Counted from the first letter of the stretch, positions 26,394 through 35,366 are shown. The stretch is 64,000 nucleotides of DNA from an uncultured Gammaproteobacteria bacterium (GCA_902595845.1 CACJRN010000005.1:1-64000), one strand, 5' to 3'. Notes: a model not told the origin generated them from the sequence alone. Made by a program: numbers and translations.

Positions 26394-28543
26394 TGTAATC
26401 CTCTTGATACCTTATCAACAATACCCACTGAACGAACATCTCTGATCACATCCGCCAGCTCAATCCTATCTGCAACCTGAAACTGAAATGAGAAGTCGAT
26501 TGTATCGTCCTCATGTTCTTTAATTACAGTCACCTGCTCAATGTTACACCCTCTCTCTGCAAGTTTTCCAGCAATAGCAGCAAGCGCTCCTGGCTTATGT
26601 TTAGCATTGATCAATAACTCAGAAGGCAGTGTTTGTTTTATGGTTTTGCTCCACTCAGCCCCTATCCATCTACCTCGATCTTTTTGGAAAGAATTGACAT
26701 GTTTACACTTTCTTCTGTGAATAACAAAACCTCTTACTTTGCTCAAGTGTCCAATGATCGTATCACCTGGAACAGGCATGCAACATTTAGCAAACTCTAT
26801 AGAAACACCTTCAGTGCCTTTGATTAGAATGGGAGCACGAGAATTGGTCTCAACTATTATTTCATCTTCTCCCAACATCATTTGAGCCATTAGTAAAGGA
26901 TTTTTGTCTCCAACCCCTATGGATTGGTATAACTCATTCATATTTTCAAAATTCAGAAGCTCTAACAGCTTATTGATTTGTTTATTTTTTATGTTCCTCT
27001 GTTTTTTTCCAAGCGTGTCTAAAGCATTATTGAAAAGCCTTTTTCCAAGCACTATCGTTTGCTCCAAGTTTAGATCTTTAAGATATGATCTGAGATTATG
27101 TCTTGCCTTCGCAGTGGTGACGAATGATAGCCAGCTTGGGTCTGGGTTTGCATATCTAGAAGTTATGATTTCAACAGTTTGACCACTCTCAACCTCTGTT
27201 CTCAGTGGAACTTGAACTCTGTTAATTTTTGCTCCAATACAACTGCTTCCAACATCAGTATGCACCGCATATGCAAAATCAACACAAGTGGATTTAGAGG
27301 GAAGCCTGAAAATATCTCCTTTTGGACTGAATACATAGACTTTATCAGGATAGAGGTCTACTTTTACACTTTCTAGAAATTCTTCAGCATGGCTTGAGCC
27401 TTGGATCTCCTGAATTGTTGCAAGCCATTCCCTGGCTTTATTTTGTGCTGTTGTGTCCGAAGGATTCGCAGCTTTATACTTCCAGTGCGCCGCAATTCCA
27501 TTTTCTGCAACTCTATCCATTTCCAATGTTCTGATTTGTATTTCAATCGGTGTACCATTTGGCCCCAATAGACTTGTATGAATAGACTGATAGCCGTTCA
27601 CTCTAGGAATGGCAATATAATCCTTAAATTTACCCATTATGGGTTTATAGAGTTCATGAACCAAGCCTAAGACTTGATAACACTCACTAGGCTCATCGAC
27701 TATAATTCTGAAGCCATAAACATCAATGATTTGTTCCAAGGGCAATCGCCTACTTCGCATTTTTTCATAAACACTGAAAAGCTCTTTTTCTCTGCTGATA
27801 ATTTTGAACTGAATGCTTTCCTCATTAAGCCGTTTTGATATTCTTTGGCTGATTTGCTTCAGAATCTTCTTTTGATTGCCAAGTTTCTTCTTCAAGGAAG
27901 AAGAAATGATCTTATGCCTATAAGGATAGCCATATTTAAAGCCTTCTTTTTCTAACTCTCTTCTTATGTTGTAAATGCCTAAACGGTTAGCAATTGGTGC
28001 AAATATTTCCAGCGTTTCTTTGGCTTTTTTCATCTGTTTACGAGGCTCAAGGGCATAAATTGTTCTCATGTTATGAAGCCTGTCGGAAAGTTTGATAATG
28101 ATCACCCTTATGTCTTGAACCATCGCCAACATCATTTTCCTAAAGCTTTCAGCTTGATTTTCTTTGATGCCCTCATCCTCAAGACGGTCAAGCTTGCTTA
28201 CGCCATCAACCAGGGTAAAAATTTCCTCACCAAATTCTTCTCTTAATAAGCTCTCATCAATCTCTGTATCCTCAAGAACATCATGAAGCAATCCAGCTGA
28301 AATGGCAGCAGCATCAAGATGAAGACTGCCTAAAATACTTGCAACGGCTACAGGGTGAATAATATATGGCTCTCCGGTTTTTCTTGATTGGTGTTCATGA
28401 GCAATGCTTGAATATGAATAGGCTTTGGAGACTATTTTAATGTCTGGCTCATCGAGATAGTCAAGTTCGGAAATGAGCTGTTTCAAAAGCTTAGGCGGCT
28501 TTTTTTGCAACATTTCATCAGCAGATTTTTTCAATGCTTCCAT
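26390..28543 (-). CDS. spoT: Bifunctional (p)ppGpp synthetase/hydrolase SpoT
   Basis: Makes and degrades the alarmone ppGpp. From the ATG at 28543 it is 717 residues: HD hydrolase domain with YIIHPVAVASILG and LLHDVLEDTEID near residue 65, synthetase domain with DVYGFRIIVDEPSECY and GYQSIHTSLLGPNGTPIEIQIRT, then TGS (DKVYVFSPKGDIFRLP), helical and C-terminal ACT domains. The HD pair is intact, so hydrolase activity is expected. The ORF-track start is a TTG six codons upstream; neither site has a clear ribosome site, and homologues suit the ATG. rpoZ lies upstream, the classical order. Confidence 0.96.
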   Translation of the reverse strand: MEALKKSADEMLQKKPPKLLKQLISELDYLDEPDIKIVSKAYSYSSIAHEHQSRKTGEPYIIHPVAVASILGSLHLDAAAISAGLLHDVLEDTEIDESLLREEFGEEIFTLVDGVSKLDRLEDEGIKENQAESFRKMMLAMVQDIRVIIIKLSDRLHNMRTIYALEPRKQMKKAKETLEIFAPIANRLGIYNIRRELEKEGFKYGYPYRHKIISSSLKKKLGNQKKILKQISQRISKRLNEESIQFKIISREKELFSVYEKMRSRRLPLEQIIDVYGFRIIVDEPSECYQVLGLVHELYKPIMGKFKDYIAIPRVNGYQSIHTSLLGPNGTPIEIQIRTLEMDRVAENGIAAHWKYKAANPSDTTAQNKAREWLATIQEIQGSSHAEEFLESVKVDLYPDKVYVFSPKGDIFRLPSKSTCVDFAYAVHTDVGSSCIGAKINRVQVPLRTEVESGQTVEIITSRYANPDPSWLSFVTTAKARHNLRSYLKDLNLEQTIVLGKRLFNNALDTLGKKQRNIKNKQINKLLELLNFENMNELYQSIGVGDKNPLLMAQMMLGEDEIIVETNSRAPILIKGTEGVSIEFAKCCMPVPGDTIIGHLSKVRGFVIHRRKCKHVNSFQKDRGRWIGAEWSKTIKQTLPSELLINAKHKPGALAAIAGKLAERGCNIEQVTVIKEHEDDTIDFSFQFQVADRIELADVIRDVRSVGIVDKVSRGLH

Positions 28544-28639
28544 ATCAATAATATAAACCAAGAAAAAAGAAATTTTTTAGAAGAATTTAGGTTTACGGCT
28601 AATTATTTAAAGCCTTGATTAAATTGATGGAAATAGTCT

Positions 28640-28912
28640 TTAGAGCTGATTATCTTCTTCGGCTTCTGATTTGGCCAACTCTTCAGCCAGCTCTTTCTCA
28701 ATATCGCTTTCAGTTTTGTGAAATTCAGGATTATCAAGATGACCTTCAGCAATCTCTCGGAGCGCAAGCACTGTTGGCTTATCATTTGCTTCATCCTCAA
28801 GAAGGGTTTCAGCACCATTAGCAATTCTTCTGGCTCTTTGGGAAGCCAATTTGATAAGACTGAAAACTCCTTCAGTTTTCTCAATGCAATCTTCTACAGT
28901 TACTCTAGCCAT
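28640..28912 (-). CDS. rpoZ: RNA polymerase omega subunit
   Basis: Assembly subunit of RNA polymerase. The 90-residue protein begins MARVTVEDCIEKTEGVFSLIKLASQRARRIANGAE, close to the omega consensus (VEDC, RF-L, A-RAR-I), followed by DKPTVLALREIAEGHL. The C-terminal tail is acidic. It lies between gmk and spoT as in E. coli. Confidence 0.96.
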   Translation of the reverse strand: MARVTVEDCIEKTEGVFSLIKLASQRARRIANGAETLLEDEANDKPTVLALREIAEGHLDNPEFHKTESDIEKELAEELAKSEAEEDNQL

Positions 28913-28963
28913 ATTAATCTCTATTTAGATGAGTGCGATAGGTTACTGAAACCAAAGGATAAG

Positions 28964-29587
28964 TCAATTTGTTTCAAAGAAACTTTTAAGAGATTCAGCA
29001 ACTTTTTTTGATTGATTTATTTTATTGGCCTTACCTTCAATACAGAGACCAATCTCTGTAACAACCTTCTCAAGCTGATCATTGACCAAAACATGATCAA
29101 ACTTATTTGACTGTTCCAGGTCTAAAACCGCTTGATTGAAACGATATGCTATTTCTTGATCAGAGTCAGTGCCTCTATTTTTTAATCTGGCCAGCAAAAC
29201 TTCCTTTGATGGCGGTATCAGAAAAATCATCACGCATGAAGGCATGCTGCTTTTGATTTGTAGCGCGCCTTGCCAATCGATTTCTAAGATTACATTTACC
29301 CCTTCTTTTAGGTTTTCCGAAACGCTTTTTTTCTCTGTGCCATAAAAATTTCCAAAGACAGTTGCGTGCTCCAAAAAATCATCATTTTGAATCATGTTTG
29401 TAAAGGTTTTTTCGCTTACAAAGAAATAATCAAGGCCTTCTTTTTCATTTTCACGCTTTTTTCTGGTTGTGAATGAAACCGATGCCTCCAAGTTGGTGCT
29501 TTGTTGCAGTAGTTTTTTTACGACTGTTGTTTTTCCAGTTCCAGATGGGGCGGATATTACAATTAATTTTCCAGTTATTTCTTTCAA
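28964..29587 (-). CDS. gmk: Guanylate kinase
   Basis: Phosphorylates GMP to GDP. The 207-residue protein has the P-loop SAPSGTGKTTVVKKLL near residue 13, SFTTRKKRENEKEGLDYFFV (GMP site), EIDWQGALQIK, and IFLIPPSKEVLLARLKNRGTDS (lid). It is divergent from rdgB across a 62-nt gap that must hold both promoters, and it begins the gmk-rpoZ-spoT-ridA-recG run. Confidence 0.97.
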   Translation of the reverse strand: MKEITGKLIVISAPSGTGKTTVVKKLLQQSTNLEASVSFTTRKKRENEKEGLDYFFVSEKTFTNMIQNDDFLEHATVFGNFYGTEKKSVSENLKEGVNVILEIDWQGALQIKSSMPSCVMIFLIPPSKEVLLARLKNRGTDSDQEIAYRFNQAVLDLEQSNKFDHVLVNDQLEKVVTEIGLCIEGKANKINQSKKVAESLKSFFETN

Positions 29588-29649
29588 GATGAGATTAAAA
29601 GGTAAAATATTTTAAATAATTAACTTCATTCTACTAGGTGCAAAAAACC

Positions 29650-30255
29650 ATGAAAAGAAAGATTGTTATAGCCACGATGAATGATCATAAAGCTTCAGAG
29701 ATCAGATCCCTTATAGGAGATCGTTATGATGTAATGACGCAGAGTTCATTCTCTATACCTTCTGTTCACGAGACAGGAAAAACATTCGAAGAAAATGCGC
29801 TGATAAAAGCCGGTGAGGTTTCACAAAAAACCGGTCTATTGACGCTTGCTGACGATTCTGGTTTAGAGGTTGATTTGCTTCAAGGCAATCCTGGTGTCTA
29901 TTCAGCAAGGTATGCTGGTCCAAATGCAACTGATGCTGAAAACAACAAAAAGCTCTTGGCAGAATTAGAGGAATTTAAGGATGAAAAAATCTCTGCCAGG
30001 TTTCAATCGGTTATAGTCCTCATAGACCCAGTGGATAATTCGAAAAATATCTTTCATGGCAGCTGGGAAGGTCGAATCACACTCAAGCCAAGAGGCAAAA
30101 ATGGGTTTGGATACGACCCGCTTTTTTATATAGAGGATCTTGAGTCTACAGCAGGTGAACTTAACCAGGCCGAAAAAAACAAACTCAGCCACAGGGCAAT
30201 TGCAATGAGGAAAGTTACTGATTATTTGAAAAAAAAGTCATTAGATACAGAATAA
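29650..30255 (+). CDS. rdgB: dITP/XTP pyrophosphatase (RdgB/HAM1)
   Basis: Cleans the nucleotide pool of ITP and XTP. I start it at the ATG at 29650 (201 residues, MKRKIVIATMNDHKASEI), with an AGGTG sequence upstream; the ORF-track start is a GTG four codons earlier. Signatures are LADDSGLEVDLLQGNPGVYSARYAG, ARFQSVIVL, GRI-KPRGKNGFGYDPLF and the C-terminal SHRAIAM. It is the first plus-strand gene of a co-directional run (rdgB to pyrF) interrupted by the DnaA-box region. Confidence 0.95.
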   Translation: MKRKIVIATMNDHKASEIRSLIGDRYDVMTQSSFSIPSVHETGKTFEENALIKAGEVSQKTGLLTLADDSGLEVDLLQGNPGVYSARYAGPNATDAENNKKLLAELEEFKDEKISARFQSVIVLIDPVDNSKNIFHGSWEGRITLKPRGKNGFGYDPLFYIEDLESTAGELNQAEKNKLSHRAIAMRKVTDYLKKKSLDTE

Positions 30256-30420
30256 ACCCTTTAAGATTAAGGATTTATTGAATCAAGAGTAAAATTAGGA
30301 TGAGTCTAAATTATTCACAGACTGAAACTTTATTTATTAATCGTCTCTAATTAGAGTTTATTTCACAAATATTACACGAATACATCCTCATAAGTAATTG
30401 AAAAGTATGATAAATAGATT

Positions 30421-30443
30421 AATTGTATAAAAAATATACAATT
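30421..30443. repeat. Perfect 9-bp inverted repeat in the DnaA-box gap
   Basis: AATTGTATA and TATACAATT flank an A5 loop, and the right arm runs into a T tract. The stem is AT-only except one G-C pair per arm, so as an RNA hairpin it would be weak. It might be a terminator for rdgB, a protein-binding site or part of an origin; sequence alone does not decide. Confidence 0.5.
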
Positions 30444-30488
30444 TTTCTTCACGCAAGCCACATTTAGGGCTCATTAAATTTTTTTTAT

Positions 30489-30523
30489 TTATCCACAATC
30501 TTATCCACAGATTTTGTGGATAA
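30489..30523. promoter_or_regulatory. Cluster of three perfect DnaA boxes
   Basis: TTATCCACA occurs at 30489-30497 and 30501-30509 (plus strand), and TGTGGATAA, its complement, at 30515-30523. The first two are 12 bp apart start to start and the third faces them. All three match the strongest class of DnaA box exactly. One isolated copy was noticed elsewhere (39263-39271, inside a gene), so clustering here is notable. Confidence 0.85.
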
Positions 30524-30563
30524 AAAATAATTGAATTTTTAAAATTATGCATTTCAAATAAGC

Positions 30564-30592
30564 TTGAAAAAACCATAGCCTATGGGTATGCT
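30564..30592 (+). promoter_or_regulatory. Predicted promoter of rpmE-gltA with internal palindrome
   Basis: TTGAAA (30564-30569) and TATGCT (30587-30592) are 17 nt apart. Between them lies a near-complete palindrome CCATAG-C-CTATGG (30573-30585), a possible operator. The start of rpmE is about 65 nt downstream. Prediction only. Confidence 0.45.
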
Positions 30593-30657
30593 TGCGATCC
30601 CAATTTTATTTATGGGCATTTAATCTCAAGAAAGATTTAAGTTACTAAAAGAGCGAC

Positions 30658-30864
30658 ATGAAAAAAGAAATACATCCAGAATATTCTGTAATCAAAGTCA
30701 CATGCTCATGTGGCAACTCCTTTGAAACCAAATCAACACTCGGTGAAGATTTGTCTATAGAGGTTTGCTCGGCATGTCATCCATTCTATACAGGCCAACA
30801 AAAAATTGTCGATACCGCTGGTCGAGTTGATAAATTCAGAAAAAGATTTGGGATCAAGCAGTAA
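30658..30864 (+). CDS. rpmE: 50S ribosomal protein L31 (zinc-binding form)
   Basis: Small protein of the large ribosomal subunit that helps form the bridge to the 30S head. The 68-residue protein has cysteines at 16, 18, 37 and 40 (CSC and CSAC), the zinc-binding C+ type, followed by [25 protein letters not shown], which is highly conserved. gltA follows after 21 nt on the same strand. Confidence 0.96.
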   Translation: MKKEIHPEYSVIKVTCSCGNSFETKSTLGEDLSIEVCSACHPFYTGQQKIVDTAGRVDKFRKRFGIKQ

Positions 30865-30885
30865 GATCTACTCGCTCTATCAATC

Positions 30886-32172
30886 ATGGCAGAAAAAGTT
30901 ACACTTCAGAAAAATACACAAACTGTTGATCTCGAAACCAAAGATGCTTCAGTCGGACCAAGTGTTATCGATTTAAAAAACCTTTATCACGACACTGGGT
31001 TCTTTACCTTTGATCCCTCATATTCAACCACTGCAAGCTGCGAAAGTTACATTACATATATTGATGGCGCTAAAGGAATTCTGGAATACAGGGGTTATCC
31101 AATAGAGCAACTTGCAGAACAAAGTACTTACTTGGAGGTCGCTTACTTGCTCTTCAATGGAGAGCTACCATCGAGCAATATTGCTCTTGATGAGTTCAGA
31201 TCAGATGTCAAACACAATATGACTCTACCAGAGAATATGGACCTGATTTTTTCTGGCTTTGGAAGAGATGCACACCCAATGGCGATGCTTACAACAGCAG
31301 TAGCAGCATTGTCTGGATCCTACCATGAGGGCATAAACGTTAGGGACAAAGAGCATCAAAAAGAATTCTTCTTTAATATACTTGGCAAGATGCCAATACT
31401 GGTTGCAAATGTTTTCAATCACAACCAAAAAGACGCGAATGTTGATTACGATGAGTCTTTGTCATATTCAGAAAATATTTTGAAATTATTCTTTGGATGG
31501 AAAGATGGCTATGAAATAGACCCAATTCTTTCAAAGGCACTTGATATTCTCTTGATATTGCATGCAGACCATGAGCAAAACTGCAGCACCTCTTCTGTTA
31601 GGTTAACAGGAAGTTCTGGCACAAATCCGTATGCAGCAATTGCAGCCGGAGTTGCAGCTTTATGGGGCCCTGCCCATGGAGGAGCGAACGAAGCTGTAGT
31701 TAGAATGTTTGATGAGATTGGGTCAAAAGACAATATTCCTCAATACATTGAGAAGGCGAAAGACAAAAATGATCCATTTAGGCTCATGGGATTTGGACAT
31801 CGTGTTTATAAAAATTATGATCCTAGAGCAACAATAATTAGAAGTCAGTGCCATAAAGTTTTGGAATCGACCGGCAATGACTCTAGTCCCATGTTCCAAC
31901 TTGCGCTTGAGTTAGAAGAAATTGCCTTAAACGATGACTATTTTGTTCAAAGAAATCTCTACCCCAACGTAGATTTCTATTCTGGATTGATTTATCAGGC
32001 AATGGACATACCTAAGGAGATGTTTACTGCAATGTTTGCCTTGGCAAGAACTGTTGGTTGGGCAACACACTGGTGCGAGATGATGTCAAACCCTAAGCAC
32101 AGAATAGGTCGTCCAAGACAGCTCTATCTAGGTGAAAAAAAGAGGGACTATGTCCCAATCAGTGATCGCTAG
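30886..32172 (+). CDS. gltA: Citrate synthase
   Basis: Condenses oxaloacetate and acetyl-CoA at the entry to the TCA cycle. The 428-residue protein is the hexameric type II form of gram-negatives: GFFTFDPSYSTTASCES at the N-terminus, ILILHADHEQNCSTSSVRL, the catalytic GPAHGGANE and GFGHRVYKNYDPRA, and NVDFYSGLIYQAM with the catalytic aspartate. Length equals the E. coli enzyme (427). It is close behind rpmE and probably shares its transcript. Confidence 0.97.
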   Translation: MAEKVTLQKNTQTVDLETKDASVGPSVIDLKNLYHDTGFFTFDPSYSTTASCESYITYIDGAKGILEYRGYPIEQLAEQSTYLEVAYLLFNGELPSSNIALDEFRSDVKHNMTLPENMDLIFSGFGRDAHPMAMLTTAVAALSGSYHEGINVRDKEHQKEFFFNILGKMPILVANVFNHNQKDANVDYDESLSYSENILKLFFGWKDGYEIDPILSKALDILLILHADHEQNCSTSSVRLTGSSGTNPYAAIAAGVAALWGPAHGGANEAVVRMFDEIGSKDNIPQYIEKAKDKNDPFRLMGFGHRVYKNYDPRATIIRSQCHKVLESTGNDSSPMFQLALELEEIALNDDYFVQRNLYPNVDFYSGLIYQAMDIPKEMFTAMFALARTVGWATHWCEMMSNPKHRIGRPRQLYLGEKKRDYVPISDR

Positions 32173-32222
32173 ATTTCAGGTAAGGCGGTTTCGCCAAACC
32201 ACAAATAAAAACATTTATTCTC

Positions 32223-32738
32223 ATGGCTAATCAATCAGACAATATCATACTCATCGGTCCAATGGGCTCTGGAAAAACATCGACAGGAAGAATTCTTGCA
32301 AAAGAGATGGGCTTTGATTTCATAGACACAGATGAAAAGATTGTAGAAAGCACAGGCGTTTCTATAGCATACATTTTTGATGTTGAGGGTGAGTCTGGCT
32401 TTAGAAAAAGAGAACATAAAGAACTGATGAAATTCTTAGGCAAGGACAATATGGTAATTGCAACTGGAGGAGGAATCATAACGCATGATAAAAGTAGAAT
32501 GATTCTTCAAGGCCATAAGAAAGTTGTATATCTGAAAACAAGCATTGAAAAACAAATTGAAAGGGCAACAGTTTCTAACAATAGACCGCTATTAATTGAT
32601 ACAGATCCTGCATCTAAACTTCAGGAGTTAATGTTGACAAGAGAACCTCTCTATGAAGAAATAAGCGATATCAAGATCGATACAAATGATAGAAGACCAA
32701 ATGAAATTGCTCTTGAGATTATTGATAGATTGAGATGA
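32223..32738 (+). CDS. aroK: Shikimate kinase
   Basis: Phosphorylates shikimate in chorismate synthesis. The 171-residue protein has the P-loop LIGPMGSGKTSTGR near residue 11, FIDTDEKIVESTG (substrate aspartate), GESGFRKREHKEL (substrate arginine), ATGGGII, and the lid with RPLL. It overlaps aroB by ATGA, the usual gammaproteobacterial pair. Confidence 0.96.
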   Translation: MANQSDNIILIGPMGSGKTSTGRILAKEMGFDFIDTDEKIVESTGVSIAYIFDVEGESGFRKREHKELMKFLGKDNMVIATGGGIITHDKSRMILQGHKKVVYLKTSIEKQIERATVSNNRPLLIDTDPASKLQELMLTREPLYEEISDIKIDTNDRRPNEIALEIIDRLR

Positions 32739-33802
32739 GAACATTAAATGTAAATTTAGAAGACAGGAGCTATCCAATATACATTGGCAGCGATGTCAGT
32801 TTGGATAATAAACTCTACTCAAAGCATATAAAAACAAAAAAAATTGCTTTGATAACAAATGAACAAATTGCAGATTTATACCTCTCAGAAATCACCCAAA
32901 CGTTAAACGCATTTGATCTAAAAACACTCATCCTTCCAGAAGGAGAGACCGAAAAGAATTTAGAGACTGTTGGAAAAGCGGTTGAATTCTTATCTGACAA
33001 TGGAATCGATAGGGATTCATCAATCATTGCATTCGGCGGAGGCGTGATTGGTGACATCACAGGCTTTGTGGCCTCATCTTATATGAGAGGCATAAAGTTC
33101 CTTCAGGTCCCAACTACACTGTTGGCCCAGGTTGACTCCTCCGTAGGGGGTAAGACAGGTGTGAATATAAGTACCGGAAAAAATCTGATTGGTGCTTTCT
33201 ATCAACCGAGTGCTGTGATTGCAGACATAAGATATTTAAATACTCTTGAACCCAATCGTTTCTCAGAGGGTTTAGCAGAGGTTATAAAATATGGACTGAT
33301 TCGTGATGAGGATTTCTTCGCATGGTTAGGCAACAACACCGACAGAATATTGGCTTTGGAGCCTGAAGTTATGGCTCATCTCATCGAGAGGTGTTGCCAC
33401 ATTAAAGCTGAAATAGTCTCTGAAGATGAGAGAGAAGGGTCAGTAAGAGCAATATTAAATTATGGCCATACTTTTGGTCATGCGATTGAGAGCCTTACCG
33501 ATTACAGCGTCTATACTCATGGGGAAGCAGTTTCAATCGGCATGGTTATGGCAGCAAGCATGTCAGAAAGAATGGGAATGCTGTCTCAAGAAGATAAGAA
33601 AGACATAACCAGCCTCCTTGAATCTGTAAATTTACCGACCAAGAAGCCTGACCTGAACAGCAATGATTTCCTCGAAAGCATGAAGCGCGATAAAAAAGTC
33701 CAAGATGGTGAAATAAGGTTGATATTATTAGAGAGCATTGGGAAAGCCATCATCAGCAATGATTACCCCAATGAGATTTTGATGAAAACCATATCGGAAT
33801 AA
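32735..33802 (+). CDS. aroB: 3-dehydroquinate synthase
   Basis: Cyclises DAHP to 3-dehydroquinate, the second step of the shikimate pathway, using NAD and a divalent metal. The 355-residue protein has LPEGETEKNLETV, IAFGGGVIGDITGFVASSYMRGI, QVPTTLLAQVDSSVGGKTGVN, the metal ligands in EGLAEVIKYGLI and NYGHTFGHAIE, and THGEAVSIGM. It lies between aroK (4-nt overlap) and pyrF (3-nt gap). Confidence 0.97.
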   Translation: MRTLNVNLEDRSYPIYIGSDVSLDNKLYSKHIKTKKIALITNEQIADLYLSEITQTLNAFDLKTLILPEGETEKNLETVGKAVEFLSDNGIDRDSSIIAFGGGVIGDITGFVASSYMRGIKFLQVPTTLLAQVDSSVGGKTGVNISTGKNLIGAFYQPSAVIADIRYLNTLEPNRFSEGLAEVIKYGLIRDEDFFAWLGNNTDRILALEPEVMAHLIERCCHIKAEIVSEDEREGSVRAILNYGHTFGHAIESLTDYSVYTHGEAVSIGMVMAASMSERMGMLSQEDKKDITSLLESVNLPTKKPDLNSNDFLESMKRDKKVQDGEIRLILLESIGKAIISNDYPNEILMKTISE

Positions 33803-33805
33803 GAG

Positions 33806-34504
33806 ATGAGCATAAAGAACAGCGACCGATTGATTTTTGCAGTGGATGTTCCAGAAGTGGAGCAAGCCAAAGATTTGGTTACCCAATTGGGCTCAAGTGT
33901 CGATTTTTTCAAAATTGGCATGGAATTGATGATGACCGGCGATTACTTTGAGCTGCTTGACTGGCTTGTGGAGAGAGATAAAAAGGTCTTTGTTGATTTA
34001 AAACTGTTTGATGTGCCAGCAACTGTTTCAAAAGCCATCAAAAGGTTAAGCAAAAGAGGTGCCTACTTCACAACAATCCATGGCAATCAAAGCATGATGG
34101 AAGCAGCCGCGTCGGAAAAGGGCGATTTAAAGGTATTGGCTGTGACAGCATTAACAAGCTTAGACCGAGGGGATTTGGATGACCTAGGGTTTGATTGTGC
34201 TGTCGAAGATTTGGTTATTTCAAGGGCCAGGAGGGCTTATGAGTCTGGCATAGATGGAATCGTGGCCTCTGGCCTTGAATTACCAAGCGTCAGGAAAGCT
34301 CTAGAAGATAAGATTTTAATTGTTACACCTGGAATCCGACCCGTGGAGAACCGACAAACAGATGATCAAAAAAGAGTAGTCACCGTTGAGCGAGCATTCC
34401 AGGATGGCGCAGACTATATAGTTGTTGGCCGACCAATTCAAAACGCAGACAACCCCAGAAAGGCTGCAGAGCTTATTCAGGAGAGCATTTCTAACTCCTT
34501 ATAG
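33806..34504 (+). CDS. pyrF: Orotidine 5'-phosphate decarboxylase
   Basis: Last step of UMP synthesis. The 232-residue protein has IFAVDVPEVEQA (first aspartate), the catalytic KVFVDLKLFDVPATV (K-D-x-K-x-x-D), the loop around residue 120, and the phosphate site VTPGIRPV followed by VGRPI. Its length fits the bacterial type 1 enzyme. It is translationally close to aroB and ends the co-directional run. The window also holds pyrD. Confidence 0.97.
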   Translation: MSIKNSDRLIFAVDVPEVEQAKDLVTQLGSSVDFFKIGMELMMTGDYFELLDWLVERDKKVFVDLKLFDVPATVSKAIKRLSKRGAYFTTIHGNQSMMEAAASEKGDLKVLAVTALTSLDRGDLDDLGFDCAVEDLVISRARRAYESGIDGIVASGLELPSVRKALEDKILIVTPGIRPVENRQTDDQKRVVTVERAFQDGADYIVVGRPIQNADNPRKAAELIQESISNSL

Positions 34505-34515
34505 AGCAATCTGAA

Positions 34516-35343
34516 CTAGTTTTGCTCCTCTAAAATTTGATCGATTGAGGATTCGAACCTGCCCAATCTTTTTTGAAACCTCCCCCTTTGTTTCTCACTA
34601 AATGAGGCAATAATTTCCGCTGTAATCTTATTGATCATTATCCTTGTTTTTGGATCTTCAGAGTCGAGCGAATTAATATGACTGATGAATGTTTCTTCGA
34701 AGTTTTCGTTTTGCCTTAACTTCAATATGGCTATGAATTGTTGGTTCCATTGTATTCGCTCACTGATTAACTGCTCCCTTTTGTCTTCTATGCCTGAAGA
34801 GAGAGTCTGTATCGTATTTATTTGCTCATTACTCAATTTGACACCCATGAATCTAAAAAACCGCTTGAAACTTTTTATCAAAGAACCCTGTAAATCGTCT
34901 TCGTCATTTTCTAGTTCCAATTTCCTTTCTTTCATCAGATCATCAAAATATGTTGCCATTTCTTCAACTTGTTTATTTGTAATGGTTTTACAAAACTCAA
35001 CTATCTGTGGAAGAAAGAAATCTCTAGTATTGTTTGCAAGTATCATGCCTTGTTGATAAATTTCATCAATGTCATCTACAGTTGTTGCGTTGTCTAGAGA
35101 CCTAAACTGTGCAATGAATTTTTTATATTTTGGCAACTCATTTTTAATATTCCAATACTTAAATTCCAATGTAGCTCGCCGAACATATTTCTCTTGGTCG
35201 TTTGTGAAACTTGCATACTCTAAAAACTGATTGGCAATGAGCTGATCAATTCTCTCATACCACAATCCGCCCACAACAGAACAAGCAGGCAAGGTAAGAA
35301 AAACCAAAATAACGATTATTTTTTTATAGCCTTTTCCAATCAT
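34516..35343 (-). CDS. DUF6279-family lipoprotein
   Basis: Predicted lipoprotein of 275 residues from the ATG at 35343 (the ORF track starts at a TTG four codons upstream). The N-terminus KKIIVILVFLTLPAC is a signal with a lipobox, cysteine at about residue 21, followed by SVVGGLWYERIDQLIANQFLEY, which is typical of DUF6279 proteins of gammaproteobacteria. The rest is predicted to be helical and charged, without catalytic motifs I can name. It lies 24 nt downstream of the tesA remnant on the same strand and is convergent with pyrF. Function unknown. Confidence 0.75.
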   Translation of the reverse strand: MIGKGYKKIIVILVFLTLPACSVVGGLWYERIDQLIANQFLEYASFTNDQEKYVRRATLEFKYWNIKNELPKYKKFIAQFRSLDNATTVDDIDEIYQQGMILANNTRDFFLPQIVEFCKTITNKQVEEMATYFDDLMKERKLELENDEDDLQGSLIKSFKRFFRFMGVKLSNEQINTIQTLSSGIEDKREQLISERIQWNQQFIAILKLRQNENFEETFISHINSLDSEDPKTRIMINKITAEIIASFSEKQRGRFQKRLGRFESSIDQILEEQN

Positions 35344-35366
35344 ATTTTTGACCAATGCAAGCTGAA

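Larger units (their letters stand above)
30256..30563. other. Candidate chromosomal replication origin (oriC-like region)
   Basis: This very AT-rich gap has no plausible gene. It holds three perfect DnaA boxes in 35 bp (30489-30523), a further box TTATTCACA at 30311-30319 that fits the TTATNCACA consensus, a 12-bp palindrome CTCTAATTAGAG (30345-30356), an inverted repeat at 30421-30443, and a T-rich stretch next to the boxes that could unwind. Genes to the left run almost all leftward, while rdgB to pyrF run rightward, as expected for leading-strand genes leaving an origin, though strand bias further right is mixed. No dnaA or dnaN is in the window, so this is a candidate only. Confidence 0.5.

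Noticed and set aside
32184-32200. GC-rich short hairpin between gltA and aroK
   Set aside because: The 4-5-bp stems are short and no T tract follows, so it is not supported as a terminator.
34549-34559. tRNA T-arm-like GGTTCGAATCC on the minus strand
   Set aside because: It encodes part of the DUF6279 protein in frame, and I saw no acceptor, D or anticodon stems around it.
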